Shown piece by piece: positions 1 through 6,246 of a stretch of 10,663 nt of DNA; position 1 is the stretch's first letter, and each line of letters begins with the position of its first letter. The notes under the pieces are model-generated. The model did no database searches and was not told the DNA's origin. It saw only the letters and a program-made list of their open reading frames with translations. The DNA lies in assembly GCA_964468655.1 (NCBI GenBank), contig CAYXUG010000065.1, forward strand, positions 1-10,663, read 5' to 3'. Both the position numbers and the translations under genes were made by a program. The stretch is from CAYXUG01 sp964468655 (GTDB lineage Bacteria > Fidelibacterota > Marinisomatia > Marinisomatales > CAYXUG01).

Positions 1-133
1 TGCAATAAGCCCCTCTGAAGAACTGCCGTTCATCACCAGCATAGGATATTCCATCAGTTCCTTTTACAGCTATTTCATTGACAGCAATCTGTTGAATTTC
101 ATTGATTAAATCCGGGTTTTCAGGTCTTGACAT
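1..133 (-). CDS. Partial unknown protein (N-terminal 44 residues)
   Basis: An open frame begins at the ATG at 133-131 and runs without a stop off the left edge. The product begins MSRPENPDLINEIQQIAVNE and continues with a polar segment containing GTDGISY and ERQFFRGAYC. A clear ribosome binding site (AAAAGGAA in minus orientation, 141-148) sits 7 nt before the ATG, which supports this start. No family is recognisable from 44 residues. The amphipathic LINEIQQIAVNEIAVKG stretch faintly recalls the first helix of TetR-type regulators, but the following residues do not continue that pattern, so I do not claim it. It follows the pirin gene on the same strand after 121 bp, with no convincing terminator between them. 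A perfect 13-bp palindrome lies just upstream of the ribosome binding site. Confidence 0.7.
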   Translation of the reverse strand, partial: MSRPENPDLINEIQQIAVNEIAVKGTDGISYAGDERQFFRGAYC

Positions 134-151
134 AATTTTTTTCCTTTTATA

Positions 152-164
152 TTAACACTGTTAA
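152..164. promoter_or_regulatory. Perfect 13-bp palindrome, candidate operator
   Basis: TTAACACTGTTAA is a perfect 6-1-6 inverted repeat. It lies 3 nt upstream of the AAAAGGAA ribosome binding site of the leftmost gene. Its position is right for a repressor operator or a 5'-UTR site of that gene. No regulator is identified and no strong promoter hexamers could be assigned around it, so the function is inferred from symmetry and position only. Confidence 0.4.
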
Positions 165-254
165 GTTATACAATGCAAGGTTGATGTTCATTATTTCTTT
201 ACATTCTATTTTTGCTTAAAAGTGCAGGTTTGGCCGGGTAAAACAGTTGTTTAA

Positions 255-962
255 TCAGATGATAGGAAGATCTACAAGTACAATTTCGGCATCTTCTTTG
301 ATAATAAATGTAATCTCTTCAACATCTTTTATATATACGCCGTCTCTTGCATTTACAATCTGGCCATTAATATCCAGTTTCCCCTTTGGTGGTACAAGAT
401 AGGCATGACGGTTCTTTCCAAGAGAATATGTGAATATATCACCCTTTTTGACTGCTGCCCCCAAAAGAGCGGCATCCTGATAGATTTTCAAAACACCTGT
501 TTTATGATGAATTTCCCTACCCGAAGCCAAAACCTGAAATCCATTTTTGCCGCTTCCAGGGAATGTTCTCGTCTCCCATCCGGGTTCACCATTCTGGATA
601 GCTGATTCGATCCAAATCTGGAATAAGGTCGTTACTTCATCCTCATTATTAAATTCACTGTGAACAATTCCACTCCCTGCGGACATGACCTGAACTTCAC
701 CTGCTTCTGTCCTACCCTTATTTCCCAGACTGTCTTCATGCGTAACAGCACCGCTCCGGACAAAGGTGATTATTTCCATATTGGCATGAGGATGCATGGG
801 AAATCCCGAGTGGGGCTGAATCGCGTCATCATTCCAAACTCTTAGCGGCGGATAACCCATCCGTTGCCGGTTTACATAACGGGCAAAGCTGAAATGATAC
901 CGGGCATCAAGCCACCCATAATTTCCTTTCCCCAGTGATTCGAAGGGGATTACTTCAATCAT
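255..962 (-). CDS. Pirin family bicupin (YhhW/quercetinase-like)
   Basis: This is a 235-residue cytoplasmic bicupin of the pirin/YhhW family, close to the usual bacterial length of about 230-290. In the N-terminal cupin the motif MHPHANMEIITF (residues 56-67) supplies His57 and His59, and GIVHSE (98-103) supplies His101 and Glu103. These form the 3-His/1-Glu metal site known for YhhW-type pirins, some of which oxidise quercetin in vitro. The signature RVWNDDAIQPHSGFPMHPH is intact. The C-terminal cupin (about 140-235) lacks a metal motif, as is normal for the family. The physiological substrate of bacterial pirins is generally unknown, and a redox or stress role is inferred. It starts 12 bp after the stop of the YbdK-like gene, so the two are probably co-transcribed. 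No clear Shine-Dalgarno sequence precedes the ATG. Confidence 0.93.
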   Translation of the reverse strand: MIEVIPFESLGKGNYGWLDARYHFSFARYVNRQRMGYPPLRVWNDDAIQPHSGFPMHPHANMEIITFVRSGAVTHEDSLGNKGRTEAGEVQVMSAGSGIVHSEFNNEDEVTTLFQIWIESAIQNGEPGWETRTFPGSGKNGFQVLASGREIHHKTGVLKIYQDAALLGAAVKKGDIFTYSLGKNRHAYLVPPKGKLDINGQIVNARDGVYIKDVEEITFIIKEDAEIVLVDLPII

Positions 963-974
963 TTTATTACCAGA

Positions 975-2084
975 TTAACACCCAAGCAGCGTTTCATGGG
1001 CAAGCTGATCCACTACTTTTTCCAGACTCCCCGTCTCTTTGTAACACGCAAGCTGTCGGTCGGCACTGGTACCATTTTTTAGAATTGTATGGATGTATTC
1101 CACTTCTTCTCGGGTGCCGAGAGGATCAAGTACATCATCCACCATTTCAAGAATTTCCTCCATAAGTATTTTCACCGAAACTTCCTTTTCTTTCCCCAGG
1201 TCAATAAGTTTACCGTTAACACCTTCTTTAATAGCGCGCCATTTATTTTCATTGATGAGTGACCTTCGGTAATTCCGCCATGACTGGTTCATTTTTCTTA
1301 AGAGAATTAATTTTGCAACCAGCGCCTGCACCAGGGCTGCAATGGCAATGACTTCATCTACCTTTGTGGTACAGTCACAGATGCGAAACTCGAGAGTGGG
1401 AAATGTGGGGTGTGGTCTTATATCCCACCAGATTTTCGTTGGTTCATCAATGCATCCGCTTTCAATGAGAGTTTTAATATACCTGTCATATTCCTGAGGC
1501 GATTCAAACGACTCAGGAATCCCTGTTCTTGGGAGGTCCTCAAACACAATACTTCTGTATGATTTCATGCCTGTATCTTCTCCTCTCCAAAAGGGAGACG
1601 ATGTGGACAGTGTCAGGATATGAGGTAGAAAATAGCAAAGTTGATTCATGATATCGAACCGGAGTCGTCTGTCTTTGATACCGATATGAATATGCATTCC
1701 AAAAACAAGGAGGCGCCTTGCCACATACTGCATTGAATCGTACAATCCGTGATATCTTTCCCTGTCCGTAATAATCTGATCTTCCCAAGAGGAGAATGGA
1801 TGTGTTCCTGCCGCGAGTATTTTACAGTTATTTTTTTCCGCAACTTCATTTGCAATCCGGCGGAGACAGCAAATTTCTTCTTTCGCTTCTTTTACATTTT
1901 TACAGACTTTACTCCCCACTTCCACCTGCGACTGTAATAATTCCGGCTTCAACTGGTCGCGATAAAGTATAGCGCCTGTGTCCAGAAATTCCCGGATGTA
2001 GGAGGTTAACTCTCTGCTTTCAGGATCAATAATCTGGTACTCTTCCTCAATACCGATTGTCAGATTTTCGTCAAACAGTTTCAT
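975..2084 (-). CDS. ybdK: YbdK-type carboxylate-amine ligase (glutamate-cysteine ligase 2 family)
   Basis: The 369 residues match the glutamate-cysteine ligase 2 (GCS2/YbdK) family in length and motif order. TIGIEEEYQIID (9-20) is the N-terminal acidic strand that binds metal and nucleotide. GMHIHIGI (129-136) and RSIVFEDLPRTGIPESF (177-193) follow, then WWDIRPHPTFPTLEFRICDC (219-238), which is the family core, and finally ENKWRAIKEG and GTSADRQL near the C-terminus. Family members form an amide bond from a carboxylate and an amine using ATP. E. coli YbdK has weak gamma-glutamylcysteine synthetase activity, and the true substrate is uncertain. The start ATG overlaps the bcp stop (ATGA), which indicates translational coupling. 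Next to a thiol peroxidase, a role in making a low-molecular-weight thiol or gamma-glutamyl compound is a reasonable inference. No signal peptide is seen. Confidence 0.92.
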   Translation of the reverse strand: MKLFDENLTIGIEEEYQIIDPESRELTSYIREFLDTGAILYRDQLKPELLQSQVEVGSKVCKNVKEAKEEICCLRRIANEVAEKNNCKILAAGTHPFSSWEDQIITDRERYHGLYDSMQYVARRLLVFGMHIHIGIKDRRLRFDIMNQLCYFLPHILTLSTSSPFWRGEDTGMKSYRSIVFEDLPRTGIPESFESPQEYDRYIKTLIESGCIDEPTKIWWDIRPHPTFPTLEFRICDCTTKVDEVIAIAALVQALVAKLILLRKMNQSWRNYRRSLINENKWRAIKEGVNGKLIDLGKEKEVSVKILMEEILEMVDDVLDPLGTREEVEYIHTILKNGTSADRQLACYKETGSLEKVVDQLAHETLLGC

Positions 2085-2509
2085 TTTTGATCCATTGCTT
2101 TAAGTACTTCATCAACATGTCCCTTGACTCTCACATTCCGCCAGATTTTTTGAATGGTTCCTTCTTCATCAATCAAAAAAGTGGTGCGGACTGTTCCCAT
2201 GTACGTTCTGCCGTAATTCTTCTTTTCCTGCCAGACGCCGTATGATTGCATCATTTCAGTGGATTCATCACTGAGCAAGCGGACTTTTAAATCATACTTA
2301 CTGCAAAACTTCTTATGAGATTTTCCCGAATCTTTGGAGATCCCCCAAATAACCGTATTCCTTTTAGTAAATGCGTCAAACTTTTCAGAAAAATCTTTTG
2401 CCTCAATTGTGCAGCCGGGAGTGTCATCTTTCGGGTAAAAGTACAAAATGACCTTTTTTCCCTTTAAATCCTTTAAAGAGCAGATATTCCCGTCAGAAGA
2501 GTGCAACAA
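2081..2509 (-). CDS. bcp: Bcp/PrxQ peroxiredoxin, atypical N-terminus
   Basis: This is a thioredoxin-fold thiol peroxidase of the PrxQ/Bcp subfamily that reduces H2O2 and organic hydroperoxides. DLKGKKVILYFYPKDDTPGCT (14-34) contains the peroxidatic Cys33, and the conserved active-site Arg lies in MGTVRTTFLID. E. coli-type Bcp has its resolving Cys five residues after the peroxidatic one; here that position is Lys38. Cys69 (KKFCSKYDL) lies 36 residues downstream, the spacing of the helix-3 resolving Cys in Xanthomonas PrxQ, so an intramolecular C33-C69 disulfide is expected. The frame has no ATG: the first usable codon is a TTG at 2509-2507, giving 142 residues and lacking the usual 'G..APDF.L' strand. 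The preceding stop in this frame is at 2545-2543. A T7 run and an intrinsic terminator lie immediately upstream. The start may therefore be wrong, the gene 5'-truncated, or a frame change involved. The stop overlaps the ybdK start. Confidence 0.88.
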   Translation of the reverse strand: MLHSSDGNICSLKDLKGKKVILYFYPKDDTPGCTIEAKDFSEKFDAFTKRNTVIWGISKDSGKSHKKFCSKYDLKVRLLSDESTEMMQSYGVWQEKKNYGRTYMGTVRTTFLIDEEGTIQKIWRNVRVKGHVDEVLKAMDQK

Positions 2510-2518
2510 AAGTAAAAT

Positions 2519-2543
2519 AAAAAAAGGGCAACGACTGTTACCC
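2519..2543 (-). terminator. Intrinsic terminator of the lipoprotein gene
   Basis: In minus orientation, GGGTAAC (2543-2537), loop AGTC and GTTGCCC (2532-2526) form a 7-bp stem with one U-G wobble. A run of seven T (2525-2519) follows directly. It lies about 20 nt after the stop of the lipoprotein gene and 10 nt before the TTG start of bcp, so bcp needs read-through or a promoter overlapping the end of the lipoprotein gene. Confidence 0.78.
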
Positions 2544-2564
2544 TAAGTTCCATGTTATGATTGA

Positions 2565-3152
2565 TTAATCTAATACTCTGTCCAAAAGGAGCGGGATTTC
2601 CATTTTTTGTAATGTAGGACCCGCAGGCGGAGAAATGATAATTTTGATCAGATTGTCATTCAGAAATTCACATCCTGATATATTGTGAAGTGATGCTTTC
2701 AAGTTTTTAATGGACTGCTTTGTATCTTTGATAGCATCTTCATATGCTGCGGTATCCTCATAATCTTCAGGGTTTTCCATTTCAAGAGCTTTTACATTCA
2801 TTTCGATTGCACGTTTTACGAATTCGTTCATTTCATAATCCCTGATTAATTCTGTTTTTTCCAACTGCCATTTTCCTGTTGCTTCAGGTCCCAATGCACT
2901 GAATTCGGTAAATGTTTTATCTTCATTAAAATTGATGAAATAACCCTTCATACCACTAACCAGAAATTGTTTACCCATCTCCCAATTTTCCAGTTCTATA
3001 AACTCAGGTGGTTCCATTTGATCTACTGCTATTTTCGTTTTTTCCGTATTGAACGTCCAGTTTCCCACAAGTTTACTCTCATCAGATGCTGAGCCGCAAC
3101 CAATTATCAAGAGTACAAATAGACTGAAAATCGGTTTATACAGATTCTTCAT
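2565..3152 (-). CDS. Lipocalin-like lipoprotein
   Basis: The 195-residue precursor starts MKNLYKPIFSLFVLLIIGC, a lipoprotein signal peptide with Cys19 as the lipidation site, so the mature protein is anchored to a membrane. SKLVGNWTFNTEKT (26-39) followed by a later GKWQLEKTEL segment is the 'GxW' strand pattern of lipocalin-like domains found in many uncharacterised FCB-group lipoproteins. The middle part (about 110-155) is highly charged, rich in Glu, Asp and Lys, and probably helical. A strong ribosome binding site (AAGGAG, 9 nt before the ATG) supports the start. The gene has its own terminator (2519-2543) and is divergent from the cold-shock gene. No enzymatic residues are apparent, and ligand and role are unknown. 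Confidence 0.82.
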   Translation of the reverse strand: MKNLYKPIFSLFVLLIIGCGSASDESKLVGNWTFNTEKTKIAVDQMEPPEFIELENWEMGKQFLVSGMKGYFINFNEDKTFTEFSALGPEATGKWQLEKTELIRDYEMNEFVKRAIEMNVKALEMENPEDYEDTAAYEDAIKDTKQSIKNLKASLHNISGCEFLNDNLIKIIISPPAGPTLQKMEIPLLLDRVLD

Positions 3153-3218
3153 ACGTTCTTTCTCCTTTGTTATTAGCTGTATTAATATGGATCAGAAATT
3201 TAAATCTAACCTTCAAAC

Positions 3219-3244
3219 AAAAAAAGGACTACAATATGTTGTCC
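3219..3244 (-). terminator. Terminator-like hairpin in the leader region of the lipoprotein gene
   Basis: In minus orientation, GGACAACA (3244-3237), loop TAT and TGTAGTCC (3233-3226) form an 8-bp stem with one A-A mismatch, followed by seven T (3225-3219). This has the layout of an intrinsic terminator, yet no minus-strand gene ends here. The lipoprotein gene starts about 65 nt further on. It could be a leader attenuator, the 3' end of a small RNA, or a stop for antisense transcription from under the cold-shock gene. No promoter for such a transcript was identified with confidence. Confidence 0.4.
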
Positions 3245-3301
3245 CTGTCAAAGAGAAGAATTTACCTCTCAATGATAAAATTTTAGTGTATTTTTATTTT
3301 C

Positions 3302-3331
3302 TTGACACATGTAGTTCAAATTACTTATACT
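3302..3331 (+). promoter_or_regulatory. Sigma70-type promoter of the cold-shock gene
   Basis: TTGACA (3302-3307) is a perfect -35 hexamer. After an 18-bp spacer, TATACT (3326-3331) matches the -10 consensus at five of six positions. Transcription would start near 3338-3340, giving a leader of about 120 nt before the csp ATG. Confidence 0.65.
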
Positions 3332-3335
3332 TGGT

Positions 3336-3356
3336 TGTGATCGAAATATGATCACA
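3336..3356 (+). promoter_or_regulatory. 7-bp dyad at the predicted csp transcript 5' end
   Basis: TGTGATC (3336-3342) and GATCACA (3350-3356) form a perfect inverted repeat around a 7-nt spacer, exactly over the predicted start of transcription. As RNA it would be a 5'-terminal hairpin that could shield the mRNA; as DNA it could be an operator. The half-sites TGTGA and TCACA are 11 nt apart, not the 6 required for a CRP/FNR-type site. Confidence 0.45.
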
Positions 3357-3462
3357 GTAAGAATCTTGAAGTAAGTACGATTTCTTATAAAGTAAGAACC
3401 CTCACCTCTTTTTTTAAGATTAATTCCAAATTGTATAAAACATAGCGAAAGGATATAACGCA
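3357..3462 (+). promoter_or_regulatory. Structured leader (5' UTR) of the cold-shock gene
   Basis: The leader contains three AGTAAG repeats (3356-3361, 3370-3375, 3391-3396). It also has a hairpin TTCTTA/TAAGAA (3382-3387 and 3393-3398) with a 5-nt loop, and a ribosome binding site AAAGGA ten nucleotides before the ATG. Long structured leaders that change fold with temperature are known for E. coli cspA. That this leader is thermosensitive is inference, and the E. coli cold-box sequence itself is not present. Confidence 0.45.
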
Positions 3463-3675
3463 ATGTCAGAACAAGCAACAGGCACGGTAAAGTGGTTTGA
3501 CCCCAAAAAGGGCTTTGGTTTTATTGCCAGAGACGATGGAGATGACCTCTTTGTTCACCATACAGCCCTCACAGGTAACGGGTTCCGTACACTGAATGAA
3601 AATGATTCAGTGGAATTCGATATCGAAAAGGACGACAAAGGTGAACGTGCGATAAACGTTAAGGTTAGCGGCTAA
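3463..3675 (+). CDS. Cold-shock protein, CspA family
   Basis: This 70-residue single cold-shock domain protein is a cytoplasmic RNA/ssDNA-binding chaperone. GTVKWFDPKKGFGFIA (7-22) contains the first aromatic cluster and RNP1 (KGFGFIA), and DLFVHHTAL (28-36) contains RNP2. The length and the C-terminal ERAINVKV strand are standard. The start is supported by AAAGGA upstream. It is monocistronic, with its own promoter and terminator. It is the only plus-strand gene in the window. Whether it is cold-induced or constitutive cannot be read from the protein, but the long structured leader favours post-transcriptional control. Confidence 0.97.
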   Translation: MSEQATGTVKWFDPKKGFGFIARDDGDDLFVHHTALTGNGFRTLNENDSVEFDIEKDDKGERAINVKVSG

Positions 3676-3712
3676 GAAATTTTTTAACAGTCGAAATACC
3701 AATACGAAAATG

Positions 3713-3747
3713 AGAGGGGGTAGATTTATCTGCCCCCTCTTTTTTTT
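3713..3747 (+). terminator. Strong intrinsic terminator of the cold-shock gene
   Basis: AGAGGGGG (3713-3720) pairs with CCCCCTCT (3733-3740). The stem continues through a U-G pair and AGA/TCT to a 4-nt TTTA loop, about 12 bp in all, and is followed by an eight-T run (3740-3747). It lies about 37 nt after the csp stop. The 123 bp from here to the next gene hold no convincing feature. Confidence 0.93.
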
Positions 3748-3870
3748 AAAAAGCACTTATCATTTAGTTTTCCTCATTACCAGAATCTACCACTCAAAAA
3801 ATGCAACCTTGAGTTACCCCTAAATCAGGTAGTCACCTTCATAAAACAATAAGAATTCTCAGGTTATTAT

Positions 3871-5223
3871 TTAATACCCATCCAGTATTAGATTGACCAA
3901 TAAAGTTACATCCAAAAGGTCGATTTCATGATCAAAATTAAGGTCGCACTTGTACAGGTGAAAAACATCATCCTGCTCACCGCCGTTTATGATGTAGTCT
4001 ATTGTTTCTACAATGTCAAATATATCAATTACGCCGTCCAGATTAATATTCCCCCTTACAAGATCAATTCCGAATTTCCAGTCACTTTTTCGCACTCTGT
4101 ACGATTGGTAAACTTCATTATAAGCAATTTCAAGCTGAATATTGCCGCTGGGATCCACCTCCGTAATAATGGCACCTGACCCGGGAGAAGGTGTAATATT
4201 ACCCCAGCAGATTAAGGTATTGCCGTTCTCCAATCTTTGAACACTCCCCATGCTGGCGCTAAAATATTCATTCGGGTGAGTAAAAGACCAAATTAATTCA
4301 GCTTCCATCGTTTCTTCGTTCAATTCATATTCCACAATTCGGGAAACATGGGGATCGTGGTATTGTCCATTATCGAACAAAATTATTGTTCCGGAATCAG
4401 TTTCCCGGGAGTCATGCTGAGAATAGAAACCACCCAGGGGATCGTTGATGATGGTAAATTGATTCTGCGAGCCGCCGAACCGCCAGATAATATCTCCGGT
4501 GGTCCTGTCAATCTTGGTGACCTCATCCAGACTTCTTGAGGAAAGCAGGATATTCCCATCTTGGGTGATATCAATGGCGTTACCATGGACGTATCTGATT
4601 TCATCCGATGTAAGATTTCCGTGGACATAGTCTGTAATTTCATAATGGTCCCAGCTTTTCCACTCTAAAATAAGATTGTACTCGCCATCGAATTCCTGGA
4701 TAATGAGTCCCTCAACCAGGGCATTGGGGTGCCCTCCCGGAACAATTTCACTCATATCAATAAATTGTTCATCGTATGCAATCAGGAAGTAATGTCCATC
4801 AGGCAGAACTTGGATATCGTGGGAATCGGCAAAATAGCCATTAACGCATGCAAGCGTATCTATCTCAATCATTTTTTCATCCATCATGATCCAGAACAAT
4901 TCGTCCCGCTGGAAATAGGTCAGCTTGCCGTTTCTATTGGGTTTAAAATCATATCCCAGGGATTCACTATTGATAAACCACAGCGGCAGCAAGTCAGGTG
5001 AAAGAATAGCCATGTATCTGGTTTGAGCCATTGAGTGGATAAAGAGATTCGCAGGATGTGGATTTTCGTAAATAAGAATTTCAAAACCGGGGTAATTACG
5101 GTTATCAGAATCTGTATCAACTCCGTGTGTTGTTGTTTCTCCGGCGGCCAAACTAGTGATAAAGAGAATAATCAGTGATGTGATAGCAAATGCTTTCATA
5201 AACCCGTTCTGCACCCAAAACAT
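3871..5223 (-). CDS. Secreted arylsulfotransferase-family protein with dockerin-like repeats
   Basis: This 450-residue protein resembles the Arylsulfotran_2/ASST beta-propeller family, whose characterised members move sulfate from phenolic esters to other phenols. Blade motifs are visible: HGNAIDITQDGNILLSSRSL, then KIDRTTGDIIWRFGG, FYSQHDSRETDSGTIILFDNG and NGNTLICWG. The QHDSR...FDNG segment is the most diagnostic, and its His is a candidate active-site residue by family analogy. Residues 390-450 hold two EF-hand-like dockerin-type loops: NINLDGVID, and DLNFDHEID with D427, N429, D431 and D435. A signal peptide (MKAFAITSLIILFITSLAAG) begins at internal Met9 (ATG at 5199), which may be the true start; the upstream ATG at 5223 adds eight residues, and neither has a clear ribosome binding site. 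It lies 6 bp after the hydrolase gene, probably in one operon. Sulfotransferase activity is unproven, and many such proteins are uncharacterised. Confidence 0.82.
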   Translation of the reverse strand: MFWVQNGFMKAFAITSLIILFITSLAAGETTTHGVDTDSDNRNYPGFEILIYENPHPANLFIHSMAQTRYMAILSPDLLPLWFINSESLGYDFKPNRNGKLTYFQRDELFWIMMDEKMIEIDTLACVNGYFADSHDIQVLPDGHYFLIAYDEQFIDMSEIVPGGHPNALVEGLIIQEFDGEYNLILEWKSWDHYEITDYVHGNLTSDEIRYVHGNAIDITQDGNILLSSRSLDEVTKIDRTTGDIIWRFGGSQNQFTIINDPLGGFYSQHDSRETDSGTIILFDNGQYHDPHVSRIVEYELNEETMEAELIWSFTHPNEYFSASMGSVQRLENGNTLICWGNITPSPGSGAIITEVDPSGNIQLEIAYNEVYQSYRVRKSDWKFGIDLVRGNINLDGVIDIFDIVETIDYIINGGEQDDVFHLYKCDLNFDHEIDLLDVTLLVNLILDGY

Positions 5224-5229
5224 GGTGGA

Positions 5230-6132
5230 TTATTTAATATGATCGAGAATTTTTTCAGATACAGTTTCAAATGATTCCTGAATCAGCCAATGGCCAGAAT
5301 CCAGTTTTTCTATTTTATAATCACCCTTTAAATATTTTTCTGATTCATTAACACTTTTTTCACCGATAGCCATATCCTTCATGCCATAAATAATTAACGT
5401 AGGAGTAATAATATCGCCAATTAAATATCCTTCAAATTTAAAATTAGCTCTATACCAGTTAAGGGTGGACTTTAAAGCGCCTTTTTGTTTAAAGACCTCC
5501 AAATACTTCTGTTTCTCTGATTCCGAACTTTTTCTCCAAATTCCCTTCAAATATTTATATCCGAATATTCTAAAATATAACTCTGGCAATATTGGTTTTT
5601 TAAAGAAAGAAATATACCGGCTCTTCTTTTGTTGGTCCTTGTCGCTTTTGATTGCTTCCATAAATGCGTCCAGATGGGGTACAGAAAGCGCTGACCAGCT
5701 TAGTATTCTATCAGAGTATTTAGAAACAATGTACCACCCAACTGCAGATCCCCAATCGTGACCGACGAGATGAAATTTATCGAGTTTAAATTCATCAGCA
5801 ATGTGGATTAAATCTTCAGATAATTTATCAATGGTGTAATCAGATATTTTAGGTGGTCTTGCGCCTTGGCTATATCCCCTTTGGTCTGGAGCTGCAACTT
5901 TGAGTCCCTCCATTTCAAGCACTTTAATCAGGTCAATCCACATGGCTGAGGTTTCAGGAAAACCGTGCAGTAAAATGACAGCATCTCCTGAATTTTCCAT
6001 TCCGGCAATTCTGCAATTAAAAGTAAAATCGCCAGTTTTTACATCTGCAAAAGATTCCCCGTTCTTATCATAATAACTTATGTTTTGAGTGAATAACATG
6101 GAACACATCATTAAGGATACTACATATTTCAT
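5230..6132 (-). CDS. Secreted epoxide-hydrolase-like alpha/beta hydrolase
   Basis: This is an alpha/beta-hydrolase of the soluble epoxide hydrolase/haloalkane dehalogenase type (300 residues from this start). LLHGFPE (residues 54-60) forms the oxyanion region. GHDWGS (124-129) carries nucleophile Asp126, an Asp rather than Ser as in esterases. GMKDMA supplies acid Asp253, DSGHWL supplies His281, and NWYRAN holds lid Tyr227, consistent with opening of an epoxide ring. I chose ATG 6132 because it gives a standard signal peptide (MKYVVSLMMCSMLFTQ). The frame stays open to an ATG at 6186, adding 18 residues, but those codons lie in the terminator hairpin. No Shine-Dalgarno sequence precedes either start. 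The arylsulfotransferase-like gene follows after 6 bp. Substrate unknown; a haloalkane dehalogenase or other ester-type activity is less likely but not excluded. Confidence 0.88.
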   Translation of the reverse strand: MKYVVSLMMCSMLFTQNISYYDKNGESFADVKTGDFTFNCRIAGMENSGDAVILLHGFPETSAMWIDLIKVLEMEGLKVAAPDQRGYSQGARPPKISDYTIDKLSEDLIHIADEFKLDKFHLVGHDWGSAVGWYIVSKYSDRILSWSALSVPHLDAFMEAIKSDKDQQKKSRYISFFKKPILPELYFRIFGYKYLKGIWRKSSESEKQKYLEVFKQKGALKSTLNWYRANFKFEGYLIGDIITPTLIIYGMKDMAIGEKSVNESEKYLKGDYKIEKLDSGHWLIQESFETVSEKILDHIK

Positions 6133-6151
6133 TGTCTGGAATTTACAAAAT

Positions 6152-6183
6152 AAAAGAAGGGCAATGAAGCGTTGCCCTTTTTT
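6152..6183 (-). terminator. Intrinsic terminator after the hydroxylase gene, bidirectional
   Basis: GGGCAA (6159-6164) and TTGCCC (6172-6177) form a perfect 6-bp stem with a 7-nt loop. It has TTCTTTTA on the minus-strand 3' side and six T on the plus-strand 3' side, so it can work in both directions. It lies about 70 nt after the hydroxylase stop and just before the preferred start of the epoxide-hydrolase-like gene. Sequence and layout closely resemble the terminator at 2519-2543. Confidence 0.7.
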
Positions 6184-6246
6184 CATTGTGAGTTAAAGTG
6201 TTTTTTTCAACGGAATAATCTTGTGGATTTAAGTAACATATAAAAT

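Noticed and set aside
405..845. Plus-strand reading frames across the pirin gene
   Set aside because: They are antisense shadows of a well-supported pirin gene, with no start signals or recognisable domains.
3336..3356. CRP/FNR-type binding site before csp
   Set aside because: The half-sites TGTGA and TCACA match, but the spacer is 11 nt instead of 6, which puts them on the wrong helical faces.
3269..3478. 69-residue minus-strand reading frame opposite the csp leader
   Set aside because: It overlaps the csp promoter, leader and start, has no ribosome binding site or protein-like composition, and appears to be chance.
3792..3814. ACTCAA/TTGAGT inverted repeat as terminator of the arylsulfotransferase-like gene
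   Set aside because: The stem is only 6 bp with an 11-nt loop and no T-run after it on the minus strand.
6133..6186. Longer start of the epoxide-hydrolase-like protein (MKKGQRFIALLLFC...)
   Set aside because: These codons are the terminator hairpin and its tail; an internal Met gives a standard signal peptide. Kept only as an alternative.
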